Source: Syntrophales bacterium (GTDB lineage Bacteria > Desulfobacterota > Syntrophia > Syntrophales > PHBD01). Taken from it: a stretch of 64,000 nucleotides of DNA. Both the position numbers and the translations under genes were made by a program. The stretch's first letter is position 1; each line of letters opens with the position of its first letter. The stretch lies in assembly GCA_035363115.1 (NCBI GenBank), contig DAOSEM010000004.1:124001-188000 (forward strand), read 5' to 3'. Below, in pieces: positions 35,302-43,357 of the stretch. The notes beneath the pieces are model-generated. The model was not told where the DNA came from and did no database searches. It worked only from the letters and a program-made list of their open reading frames with translations.

Positions 35302-36765
35302 TCATGAACATCCGGTACATTCGCCCAGGACCCAGGGAATTTCACCCATCTCCTGCGTCCGGTTCCGGTCGATGCCCAGGTCGTCCAGCAGCGGCGCCAG
35401 GGGGGCGGGCTCCCGGTAATAGCCCAATTCCTGCAGCTCCTGCAGTGCCTCCTCACGGGAAACAAGCCCGAAATAAACGCCCGCACTGACTTCGACCACG
35501 GACTGGGGGAACAGGGTGGTTCTTGCGGCATGAAAGCGTTTGAACTGGCAATAGTCCTTCACCTTTTCAATCCGGCAACTGGTGTGCAAAAGCCCTTTTT
35601 GTCCCGGCGGCATCTGCCAGTCCATTTCCCTCCTGATAACCTCGACAACGTCACTCCACGAGCCATAGGTGACGTTGGTCTGCAGCCTGCGCAACGTGGG
35701 AATGGGCATGTCCGGATCGTTCTCCGCCCGGGCCAGGATGCTTTCCAGGGGAGCGAAAACGGGGGGAATACGCATTTTGACGGTAGCCATCAATCGCAGG
35801 ATTTCGGCATTCAGGGAATAAGGCTGCAGGGTCTCCGCGGTTTTCGTGATCGTCCGCAAAAAGTTCAACGTGTTGGCACGATGATCGGGGGTTTGCTCTT
35901 TCCGGGGTTGTCCCGACTTGATTTCGCTCATCACATAGTTCATGACCGACAGCTGCACCTCTTCAACCCCGTGCATGATCAGGGGAATGTTTTCCTGCGC
36001 CGCCAGAGGGTAAAAAAGCGCATGCGCCGCCATCGGACAGAGGCAGGGAAGACCGGTGTGCTCGAACTGGCTGCGCATGGCCTGGCGGACCATGTTCCAG
36101 GGCAGGGTGCGCTCCACGAATTCCACGTCTGGAAGCAGGCGCATGGCCCGGCGGGCATTCTCCCGGCACGTTTCATTGGTGTAGGGCATGTTCCATGAGG
36201 CGACAAGCGTCCGGAGACCGAGCTTTTTTGCCAGGTACCACAGCAGGAATGTCGAGTCCTTTCCCCCCGTATACAAGACCATGACGTCAAAGCGGGAACC
36301 GGTGTTTTGAGATGCAATCCGAAGGAGATCCTCGTCTGTGGTTCCCTCCTGTGCCAGGGAGTCCGCTCCGGACTCTTTTGCCCGCTCATAGCACTGGCAA
36401 AAGGCGCACAGGCCGTTCTCATCGAATTCCAGTCCGGGCAGAAGAAAGTCGTTGTTGACGCAGCGCACGCACTGACGATGGCTGTCCCTGGTGGAAGGCA
36501 GGCGGACTTCCGCCGCCTCCACGATGACCCCTTCCGCAACCAGCCGGGCGTAGATTTCATGGTGCTTGAGGTCCGACGGCAGATCGGCGCCGGCGGTTCC
36601 GCCGTTCAGCAGTGATATGCGCTCGGCCAGTTCGCGCGGCAGGGGGATGATGTTTCGTGTATGGTTAGGCGGGTTGCGAAGGCCGTAATAGACCAGCCGC
36701 GCTCCGTCGCCGGTCTCCCGGAGATGCCAGCGGTATTGGAGGGACGGGTATTTCAGTTCGCTCAT
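35302..36765 (-). CDS. PP-loop ATPase, N-acetyl sugar amidotransferase (WbpG/PseA)-like, with extra N-terminal domain and C-terminal CxxC
   Basis: Cytosolic ATP-pyrophosphatase of 487 residues that would adenylate a carbonyl for N or S transfer. Residues 1-95 are an added domain; 40-85 ('PLPRELAERISLLNGG', 'EIYARLVAEGVIVE') have the rhythm of a PqqD-like winged helix, a weak resemblance. A zinc-ribbon follows: Cys99, Cys102, Cys120, Cys123 around 'FDENGLC'. The PP-loop is 'YTGGKDST' (165-172); 'CLC' at 241-243 and a terminal 'CTGCS' (Cys483, Cys486) add Cys. WbpG-type enzymes are ~370 residues and sit in polysaccharide loci, but here the neighbour is a ThiF-like gene, so a different substrate is likely. 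AAGGAG precedes ATG 36765. Confidence 0.8.
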   Translation of the reverse strand: MSELKYPSLQYRWHLRETGDGARLVYYGLRNPPNHTRNIIPLPRELAERISLLNGGTAGADLPSDLKHHEIYARLVAEGVIVEAAEVRLPSTRDSHRQCVRCVNNDFLLPGLEFDENGLCAFCQCYERAKESGADSLAQEGTTDEDLLRIASQNTGSRFDVMVLYTGGKDSTFLLWYLAKKLGLRTLVASWNMPYTNETCRENARRAMRLLPDVEFVERTLPWNMVRQAMRSQFEHTGLPCLCPMAAHALFYPLAAQENIPLIMHGVEEVQLSVMNYVMSEIKSGQPRKEQTPDHRANTLNFLRTITKTAETLQPYSLNAEILRLMATVKMRIPPVFAPLESILARAENDPDMPIPTLRRLQTNVTYGSWSDVVEVIRREMDWQMPPGQKGLLHTSCRIEKVKDYCQFKRFHAARTTLFPQSVVEVSAGVYFGLVSREEALQELQELGYYREPAPLAPLLDDLGIDRNRTQEMGEIPWVLGECTGCS

Positions 36766-36874
36766 GTGCTTCTCCTTGATCGTTTTTCTTTTTTTTCAGC
36801 GGACCGTCGTTTCGGTCATCTTCCGGCCATGCGATCGGTTTCTGGTCCGATTGTCCGCAAGTCTGCTGGTCGTT

Positions 36875-37669
36875 TCAATCCGCCGTGACATCCACTACTT
36901 CCATGGCCGCCCGGAAAAGATCGATCACGGCAAACCTGGGTGCGAAGACAATATCGCGGTTCACAAGACCGGTCCCGCGAAGGAGATAGGCCAGCACTTC
37001 CGATGCAAGCAGAACCCCTGACAGGGCGCCGCCGATGCTTGTCGTGGCGAGCTTGCCTGTTTGAGCAACACGGTCGATCCGTTCCATGGCGGTGCGCTCG
37101 AACCGGTCGGAAACGAAAGAGGGAAAAATCCCTTTCCCGTCGGACTTCTTCATCAGGAGCGCCCAGAATTCATCGGGCATCATGCCCCGGGGATGGTGGG
37201 CGACCAGCAGGGCACCGAACCCGACGGCGCCTGCGGTAAACAGCGGAAGGTCGAACCGCCTGAGAAACTCCGGGGTCATGGCCTTCACGTCTGCTCCCTT
37301 TTCGAGATCGATCACACCCGCATAGACATCGCTGCCATCAAGAAACCGCTCCATATTGCCCGCCAGGATTCCCTCCGGAAACAGCTCCAGTTCGACATCC
37401 GGGTTGATCTCGCGGGCAAGCCGTTCGTAGACTTCGATCTTCGCCCTGCCCATGGTCGATGCGAAGGCGGCCGCCTGGCGATTCATGTCGGGAGGATCGA
37501 AAACGCCGTTTTCCGCAAGCCGGAAACGTTTCACGCCGCAGCGAACGAGATTCAGAAAGGCGCCGCCGCCGACTCCGCCAAGGCCCGCAAAGGCGATCAG
37601 CGGGGTGGAAAGCGCTTCCATCCCTTCTTTCCCCAGGATTGGAAGCGTGCGATCAAGAAAACTCTGCAT
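36875..37669 (-). CDS. E1-like ThiF/HesA-family adenylyltransferase of the PP-loop cassette
   Basis: The 264-residue protein has the nucleotide loop 'FAGLGGVGGGAF' near residue 28-39, the acidic strand and Arg-finger region 'LAENGVFDPPDMNRQAA', and a late membrane-proximal-looking stretch 'IGGALSGVLLASEVLAYLL'. Only one Cys is present, so there are no zinc CxxC pairs and no E1 thioester Cys. It is therefore an adenylation-only type, as in HesA or RiPP-associated ThiF proteins. It differs strongly from the ThiF protein at 2728. AAGGAG precedes ATG 37669. It lies 109 bases upstream of the PP-loop gene and 15 bases after a small open frame. Confidence 0.82.
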   Translation of the reverse strand: MQSFLDRTLPILGKEGMEALSTPLIAFAGLGGVGGGAFLNLVRCGVKRFRLAENGVFDPPDMNRQAAAFASTMGRAKIEVYERLAREINPDVELELFPEGILAGNMERFLDGSDVYAGVIDLEKGADVKAMTPEFLRRFDLPLFTAGAVGFGALLVAHHPRGMMPDEFWALLMKKSDGKGIFPSFVSDRFERTAMERIDRVAQTGKLATTSIGGALSGVLLASEVLAYLLRGTGLVNRDIVFAPRFAVIDLFRAAMEVVDVTAD

Positions 37670-37684
37670 GGATTTGCTCCTTTT

Positions 37685-37843
37685 TCATTCGCCGTCAGTG
37701 CATCCGCCCATGCATGGCAAGGGATGATCAGGAATTGCAATCCTTTGTAAATGTTGTATGAATTTTGTCAATGACGAATTTATCCTGACGTCCACCCCAG
37801 GATGATTCTCATCCGAACCGTGGTCCGGTTTCAGCCACCTCAT
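37685..37843 (-). CDS. Possible small peptide gene (52 aa) with a C-terminal Cys motif
   Basis: A short open frame ends 15 bases before the ThiF start on the same strand. From ATG 37843 (AAGGA just upstream, spacing short) it gives 52 residues; ATG 37873 would give 62. The product is hydrophilic, has one hydrophobic helix-like stretch in the middle ('LTKFIQHLQRIAI') and ends 'PCMGGCTDGE'. Codon use is AT-richer than neighbouring genes, so the case rests on position, length and the Cys-containing tail, which loosely echoes the CTGCS end of the PP-loop protein. A promoter-like TTGACA/TACAAA lies inside it, which argues against it. Speculative. Confidence 0.3.
   Translation of the reverse strand: MRWLKPDHGSDENHPGVDVRINSSLTKFIQHLQRIAIPDHPLPCMGGCTDGE
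37744..37771 (-). promoter_or_regulatory. Candidate sigma-70 promoter for the ThiF/PP-loop genes
   Basis: On the minus strand TTGACA (37771-37766), 16-base spacer, TACAAA (37749-37744), 75 bases upstream of the ThiF ATG. The -35 is perfect and the -10 matches in 4 of 6. It is an alternative to reading 37685-37843 as a gene. Confidence 0.4.
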
Positions 37844-37864
37844 AATCCTTAATAATATTATCTT

Positions 37865-37877
37865 GAACAGCATGTTC
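37865..37877. promoter_or_regulatory. Small palindrome GAACA-N3-TGTTC upstream of the cassette
   Basis: GAACAGCATGTTC, a perfect 5-bp dyad around three bases, overlapping the upstream alternative ATG (37873) of the small open frame. It resembles LexA-type boxes in its arms, but the spacing differs from the Gram-positive GAAC-N4-GTTC box. Candidate operator only. Confidence 0.3.
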
Positions 37878-38461
37878 ACTGACCGGCCGGGGAGTAGGGA
37901 TGCCATGGCCGTGATTGAAAATCATCCATCCGCCGGTTTCGGAACCCCTGTCCGGAAGGGGGGAACTCTCCGTTCCGGGCATCCTATGTATTCGCATTGA
38001 TGCAGGAATTCCATATTTCGGAAGAAGAGGGATCCATCAGCCTCCCGAAGGTGGCACGAATCTGGCTGAATACTCCCCAAGTTCTCTTGATCGATCCCTC
38101 GGGACCTTGATTCGAACAGCCGGCGCGGCCGGAAAAGGGCGTTTCGAATCGATCCGGGGAGATGATTGCCTTTGTGCGTTTGATGTCCGCATCACTCCGG
38201 GCGGGATTCCCACGGTTCCGGACGGACGCATACCCTTCTGTGCCCATAACGACGCGGCAGCGTCTCCTTCATATCCATCCATGATGGCCGCTTCATGTCC
38301 GGGACCCGGCCTGCGGGGCATCCCTGCGGAGCGGATCGACGATTCGAGCGATCCCGCTTCACCCGGGTATTCCTGCTCGGAGCGGAGCAAAGGGCCGGAA
38401 TGAATGATGGAGCGGAGGGAGGGCGCCGGAAAAACCAATCCATAGAGCGGGAGGGAGCGGA
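37878..38461. other. About 580 bases without a supportable gene
   Basis: Open frames exist on both strands (for example 37915-38403 plus, 38037-38438 minus), but none has a ribosome-binding site, family resemblance or codon bias like the neighbours. Motifs rich in TCGAATCGATC-like words recur between 38080 and 38160. The stretch separates the minus-strand cassette from the plus-strand acyl-CoA operon and probably contains the latter's promoter, which I could not fix. Confidence 0.5.
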
Positions 38462-38917
38462 ATGAACAAGGATTGTTTCGAGGACTACACGGTAGGAGAG
38501 TGCCTGGTCAGCCCGGGCCGGACCATTACGGAGACGGACATTGTCTTCTTCTCGGCCTTCACCGGGGACTGGCATCCCATCCACACCGACGTGGAGTACG
38601 CGAAGAAGTCGTTTTTCGGGGAGCGCATCGCCCACGGGATGCTGGGGCTGGTCGTGGGGTCGGCCCTCATGTTCCGACTGGGTCCCAACGTTCTCCTTCC
38701 AAAGAGTTTCATCGCCTTTTACGGGATGGACAAGATCCGCTTCACCGGCCCGATCAAGATCGGCGATACGATCCGTTGCGAAGCCGTGGTGACGGAGCTC
38801 AAAGCGAAGGACGAGAAGATGGGAGTCCTCCGGTACGAGGCGAGCATCATGAACCAGCGCGACGAGACGTGCATCGTCTTTCATCCCGGATTCCTGGTGG
38901 GCCGCCGGAGGGTGTAG
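38462..38917 (+). CDS. MaoC-like (R)-specific enoyl-CoA hydratase / dehydratase
   Basis: The 151-residue hot-dog-fold protein carries the hydratase-2 motif at residues ~25-58: 'ETDIVFFSAFTGDWHPIHTD' with Asp and His as catalytic pair, then 'SFFGERIAHGMLGL'. It probably hydrates an enoyl-CoA in the pathway encoded downstream. GGGAGCGGA precedes ATG 38462. It is the first gene of a same-strand group running to 47664, 203 bases before the first ligase gene. Confidence 0.92.
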   Translation: MNKDCFEDYTVGECLVSPGRTITETDIVFFSAFTGDWHPIHTDVEYAKKSFFGERIAHGMLGLVVGSALMFRLGPNVLLPKSFIAFYGMDKIRFTGPIKIGDTIRCEAVVTELKAKDEKMGVLRYEASIMNQRDETCIVFHPGFLVGRRRV

Positions 38918-39120
38918 CGGGCGGCCGGAAATCGCAATTGCCGGGCAGGCCGACGGCCGGAGACGCGGGACAACATGGATGGAGCGGCTCACAGGGGGCG
39001 CTTCGCGGGAGAAGTTTTCCAACCGAATCGAGGAGTATCGTCAACCGATCGGAATTACAGGAGTGCAAGGAGAAACAGGAAATGACGGGTTAAACGCAAC
39101 ACAAGAAAAGGAGGGGAGCT

Positions 39121-40686
39121 ATGGACGAGCGGATTGTGCAGAACATGATGCGGCGTGTGGCGTACGGGGACTGCCTGAGACGGGCGGCGCTCCGGTATCC
39201 GAAGCGGGAAGCCGTCGTGGACGGCGCGAGGCGGGTATCCTTCACGGAACTGGACGGCATGGCCAACCGGTTCGCCAATGCCCTCAAGGGCAGGGGCTTC
39301 CGGAAGGGCACGAAAATCGCGTTCATCTCCCTCAACGCCCTGGAGCACTTCGTCGCGTTCTACGGGACCGCGAAGGCGGGCATGGTCTTTGTCCCCATCA
39401 ACCCCCTCTTCAAGACGGACGAGCTTGCCTTTGCCCTGAACCACGCGGACTGCGAGGTCGTGATCTTCAACGGCATGCTCTACGGCGGCTTCAAGGACGC
39501 CTTTGCCCAGGCGGAAAAAGCCAAGCTCTTCATCGCGTTCAATCCTCCCCCGGGGGACTTCCTCACGTTCGACGCCTTCCTGGAGGAGGGATCGGACACG
39601 GAGCCGGAGACCTTCATCGAGGCCGACGATGACCTCCTGATCCTCTTCACCGGCGGGACCACCAGCTATCCCAAGGCGGCCGTCCTTTCCCACCTCAACC
39701 TGTTCGTCTGCACGAACGGGATCCTCATCGACATCCCCTTCACCCACCGGGACAAGCTGTTCATGGTGATGCCGCTGTTCCACGTGGGGGCGTTCATCAT
39801 CACGAGCCTCGTCAACTTCGTCGGCGGGGCGGTGCACGTCTACATGCTCCCCGACCTGAAGCAGGTGCTCGTGAACGTGGAGAAGGAGAAGATCACGTGC
39901 ACCCTCCTCATCTCGCCCCTGTGGAGGCAGCTGATCGACCACCCCGACTTCGAAAAGCACGACCTCTCGTCGCTCCGTCTCTGCGTCTACTTCACGGCGG
40001 TCATGCCGGAGGACCTCCTGAAGCAGGTGATGGAGAAGGTCTGCCCCAATCTCTGCCTGTGCTTCGGCCAGACGGAGATGTCCCCGTCCACGACCTGCTT
40101 CAAGCCGGAGGACCAGCTCCGCAAGATGAAGTCTCTGGGGAACTCGACGGTGAACGTCGAGATCGCCATCATGGACGAGGCCGGGAATCTCCTGCCCACC
40201 GGCGAGGCGGGGGAGATCGTCTACCGCAGCCCCCAGGTCATGAAAGGGTACTACAAGCAGGAGGAGGAGAGCAGGCAGGTCTTCGCCCACGGCTGGTTCC
40301 ACAGCGGCGACGTGGGGTATCTCGACGAGGAGAACTACCTCTATTTCCTGGACCGCAAAAAGGACATGATCAAGACGGGCGGCGAGAACGTAGCCTCTCT
40401 CGATGTGGAGAAGACGATCTACCTGGATCCGCGGGTCCAGGAGGTGCACGTCATCGGCCTGCCCCACGAGCGCTGGATGGAAGCGATCACCGCCTTCGTC
40501 ATCCTCAAGCCGGGACAGACGGCGGAGGAGAAGGAGATCATCGCCCTGTGCAAGGAGAAGATGGTGGGGTTCAAGGTGCCCAAGCGGGTCGTCTTCGTGC
40601 CGGACCTGCCGCGGTCGGCCGTGGGGAAGGCCCTGAAGCGGAAGATCCGGGAGCAGTATCTCGATCTTTACCAGGGGGAACGATGA
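39121..40686 (+). CDS. AMP-forming acyl-CoA ligase (class I adenylate-forming), first of pair
   Basis: The enzyme activates a carboxylic acid to acyl-CoA with ATP. It has 521 residues with all core motifs: P-loop-like 'LFTGGTTSYPKAAVLSH' (the usual GTTGxPK reads GTTSYPK), A5 'FGQTE', A7 'WFHSGDVGYLDEE', A8 'YFLDRKKDMIKTGGENV', and the A10 Lys in 'SAVGKALKRKIRE'. AAAGGAGGGG precedes ATG 39121. It is followed 30 bases later by a second ligase. The substrate is unknown. Confidence 0.93.
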   Translation: MDERIVQNMMRRVAYGDCLRRAALRYPKREAVVDGARRVSFTELDGMANRFANALKGRGFRKGTKIAFISLNALEHFVAFYGTAKAGMVFVPINPLFKTDELAFALNHADCEVVIFNGMLYGGFKDAFAQAEKAKLFIAFNPPPGDFLTFDAFLEEGSDTEPETFIEADDDLLILFTGGTTSYPKAAVLSHLNLFVCTNGILIDIPFTHRDKLFMVMPLFHVGAFIITSLVNFVGGAVHVYMLPDLKQVLVNVEKEKITCTLLISPLWRQLIDHPDFEKHDLSSLRLCVYFTAVMPEDLLKQVMEKVCPNLCLCFGQTEMSPSTTCFKPEDQLRKMKSLGNSTVNVEIAIMDEAGNLLPTGEAGEIVYRSPQVMKGYYKQEEESRQVFAHGWFHSGDVGYLDEENYLYFLDRKKDMIKTGGENVASLDVEKTIYLDPRVQEVHVIGLPHERWMEAITAFVILKPGQTAEEKEIIALCKEKMVGFKVPKRVVFVPDLPRSAVGKALKRKIREQYLDLYQGER

Positions 40687-40716
40687 ACCGCTGACACCGT
40701 TGCGACAGGAGGAGCC

Positions 40717-42447
40717 ATGCCGAAAAATTTCTCCAGGTGGCCCAGGGGCGTTTCGAAGACGCTGGCGTATCCCGATGTGCCCCTGTTTCAGATCGTCCGT
40801 TCCTCCGCCAGGCTCTGGCCGGAGCGCAATGCGATCGTCTTTGCCGGGTTGGAGCTGACCTTCCGGGAGCTCGACCAGCTCTCCGACCGGTTCGCCGCGG
40901 CGCTGTTCGAACTGGGGGTGCGAAAGGGCGACCGGGTCGCCATCCACCTGCCCAACTGTCCCCAGTTCGCCATCGCCTATTACGGGCTCCTCAAGGCGGG
41001 GGCCGTCTTCGTTCCCATCAGCCCGCTCCTCGCGGAGAAGGAGTTCGTCTTCCAGCTCAAGGATTCCGGAGCCGGGATCTACATCGGCCTGGACCTGCTT
41101 TACGGGATGCCCCAAAAGGCCCTGCCGGAGACGCCGGTCCGGCACGTCATCCTGGTGAGCCTGGCGGACTGCTACGCCCCGCTGGCAGCACCCGCCAAGA
41201 TGCTTCGGAAAAGTCCGTTCCCGGAGCCGGCCATCGACTTTTCCGAGCTTTTGTCGAAGTCGCCTCCCGAGGCGCCGGAAATCCAGTTCTCCCCGGGAGA
41301 GGACCTGGCACACATCTCCTACACGGGAGGCACCACGGGAACGCCAAAGGGGGTCATGGTGACGCATTTCAATGGCATCGCGGCCTCCTGCCAGCTCTGC
41401 TACTGGTTCCTGGGCGGAGACGTGGATTTCCGGGACGGCGTCTTTGGGGTGAAGCGATCCGACGGCGACCGGGAGGAGGATCACGTCATCCGGCGGGGCC
41501 GGGAAATGAGCCTGGTGATACCGCCCTGGTTCCACGCCATGGGGGCCTTCGCCTTCCTGAACATGCAGCTAATGGCCGGCTGCACGCTGATCGTCCAGCC
41601 CCGGTTCGATGCGGCGGATTTCCTGAACGCCATCCCGAAGTACGGGATCTCCATCTTCGGCGGCGCCCCGCAGATCTTTTACCCGCTGGTGGAGCACCCG
41701 TTCTTCCCGGAAACCGACATGTCCGGCGTCCGGCTCATCGCTTCGGGGGCCGCGCCCATCTCCCACGAACTGCTCCGGACGCTCACCGAGACCATGGAGT
41801 GCGTCATCTGCGAGGCCTATGGCATGACGGAGGTGACCGTCGGTTGCGCTTTCACCCCGGCGGAGAAGGGGGCCCTGCGCATCGGCTCGGTCGGACTCCC
41901 CATCCAGGACACGGAGATCCGGGTCGTGGACCCGGCGGACGCCTCGAAAGAGATGCCCGCGGGCAAGATCGGGGAGATCTGCGTGAAAGGTCCCCAGGTC
42001 ATGAAGGGGTACTGGAACCAGCCGGAGGAGACGAACCTGGTCCTGGACGGGGAGGGATGGCTCCTGACGGGGGACATCGGCCGGTTCGACGAAGACGGGT
42101 ATCTGTATATCGTCGACCGGAAGAAGGACATGCTCATCTACAAGGGCTACAATATCTATCCGCGCGACTTGGAAGAGGTTTTGAACCGACATCCCGCCGT
42201 CGTGCAGTCCGCCGTGGTCGGCAAGCGGGACGACCGGTACGGGGAGCTGCCCGTGGCGTTCGTGCAGATCGCATCCGGGAGCCCCGTCACGGCGGACGAA
42301 CTGATGGAGTTCGCCAACGCCCAACTGGCAAAATACAAGAAAGTGAGATGGGTTGAAATCGTGGAGCAACTTCCGGCGAGCGCCGCCGGGAAGATCCTGC
42401 GGCGCGAGCTCAGGGACCGGGCCCAGGTCCTCGCCGTGACGGTCTGA
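40717..42447 (+). CDS. AMP-forming acyl-CoA ligase, second of pair
   Basis: The 576-residue acyl-CoA ligase has 'ISYTGGTTGTPKGVMVTH', 'EAYGMTEVTVG', 'WLLTGDIGRFDEDGYLYIVDRKKDMLIYKG' (about 447-476) and 'SAAGKILRRELRD' with the catalytic Lys. It is longer than the upstream paralogue because of an insert around residues 220-270 ('DVDFRDGVFGVKRSDGDREED'), placed just after the P-loop. Tandem ligases suggest two acids or a long/short-chain pair. ACAGGAGGA precedes ATG 40717. Confidence 0.93.
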   Translation: MPKNFSRWPRGVSKTLAYPDVPLFQIVRSSARLWPERNAIVFAGLELTFRELDQLSDRFAAALFELGVRKGDRVAIHLPNCPQFAIAYYGLLKAGAVFVPISPLLAEKEFVFQLKDSGAGIYIGLDLLYGMPQKALPETPVRHVILVSLADCYAPLAAPAKMLRKSPFPEPAIDFSELLSKSPPEAPEIQFSPGEDLAHISYTGGTTGTPKGVMVTHFNGIAASCQLCYWFLGGDVDFRDGVFGVKRSDGDREEDHVIRRGREMSLVIPPWFHAMGAFAFLNMQLMAGCTLIVQPRFDAADFLNAIPKYGISIFGGAPQIFYPLVEHPFFPETDMSGVRLIASGAAPISHELLRTLTETMECVICEAYGMTEVTVGCAFTPAEKGALRIGSVGLPIQDTEIRVVDPADASKEMPAGKIGEICVKGPQVMKGYWNQPEETNLVLDGEGWLLTGDIGRFDEDGYLYIVDRKKDMLIYKGYNIYPRDLEEVLNRHPAVVQSAVVGKRDDRYGELPVAFVQIASGSPVTADELMEFANAQLAKYKKVRWVEIVEQLPASAAGKILRRELRDRAQVLAVTV

Positions 42448-42583
42448 GGGGCGGGCCGGCGGGATCACCGGGGCGCATTCGGAAGGAGCGGGATGTAAGC
42501 GGAAGATTGCCGGTCGGATCACGGGAGGTATCGTCCTGTAGCACCGTTGACACAACATCATGCACCGACGGAAGGAGGCTGCG

Positions 42584-43354
42584 ATGACGGAGAAGACGGT
42601 TCTCATGAGCAGGCAGGGGGACATCTGCACCATCACGATCAACAGGCCCTCGGTCAGGAACGCCTGGACCCGCGAATTTGCGGGGGAGTTGGCGGAGGCC
42701 TTCCGGCTGGCCGGGAAGGAGAAGAGCAACCGGGTGATTGTCCTGGAGGGGGCGGGACGGGACTTCTCCTCCGGGGCGGACATCGCCCTCTTCAAGGCGG
42801 AGTATCCCCCCCCGGTCTGGCTGGACGGGATGAGGGACTTGAAGGAGCTGATCCTGGTCATGCGGCGGATCCCGCAGCCGGTGATCGCCAAGGTCCGGGG
42901 GGTGGCCATCGGCGGCGGCATCAACCTGGCCCTGGCGGCGGATTTCGTCGTAGCCGCCGAGACGGCCCGGTTCTGTGAGAACTTCTCGAACATCGGGATC
43001 GTCGTCGACGCGGGAGGGAACTATTTTCTGCCGCGCCTCGTGGGGCTCGTCAAGGCCCGGGAGCTGGCCATGCTCGGAGACGTCATCGACGGGAAAACGG
43101 CCGCCGCCATGGGCCTGATCCACAAGGCCGTTCCCGACGGGGAGCTCGACGCCGCCGTGGCGGCCCTGGCGGCCCGGCTGGCGGGGAAATCGCCGGAAGC
43201 CATGGCCCTGATCAAGGAGGCCCTGGACACGAGTTTCGAGATGTCGCTGCCGTTGACCCTGGAGTGGGAGGCGGCTCACCAGGCCGTCATGACGCAGACG
43301 GAGACGCTGAAGACGGCGGCCAGGCTGTTTCTTCAGTCCCGCGGGAAGGGATGA
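42584..43354 (+). CDS. Enoyl-CoA hydratase/isomerase (crotonase) family, atypical active site
   Basis: The 256-residue crotonase-fold protein has ATG 42584 after GAAGGAGG. The CoA/oxyanion segments 'GRDFSSGADIALFK' and 'VAIGGGINLALAADF' are present. The two glutamates used by hydratases are replaced: GGGCE reads GGGIN, and the 'PEV.LG' segment reads 'FSNIGIVVDAGG'. Simple water addition is therefore doubtful; a PaaG-like isomerase, or another crotonase reaction, is more likely. It sits between ligase and acyl-CoA dehydrogenase genes. Confidence 0.88.
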   Translation: MTEKTVLMSRQGDICTITINRPSVRNAWTREFAGELAEAFRLAGKEKSNRVIVLEGAGRDFSSGADIALFKAEYPPPVWLDGMRDLKELILVMRRIPQPVIAKVRGVAIGGGINLALAADFVVAAETARFCENFSNIGIVVDAGGNYFLPRLVGLVKARELAMLGDVIDGKTAAAMGLIHKAVPDGELDAAVAALAARLAGKSPEAMALIKEALDTSFEMSLPLTLEWEAAHQAVMTQTETLKTAARLFLQSRGKG

Positions 43355-43357
43355 ATC

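Noticed and set aside
37865..37877. LexA box upstream of the ThiF cassette
   Set aside because: The arms fit GAAC/GTTC, but the spacing is one base too long and no SOS gene is nearby; kept only as a weak palindrome.
37915..38403. 162-codon plus-strand open frame in the gap before the acyl-CoA operon
   Set aside because: It has no Shine-Dalgarno, no recognisable domain, and Pro/Ser/Gly-rich composition; a similar-sized frame exists on the other strand.
39055..41535. An 826-codon open frame on the minus strand opposite the tandem acyl-CoA ligases
   Set aside because: Both ligases carry complete motif sets on the plus strand; the antisense product has no domain pattern.
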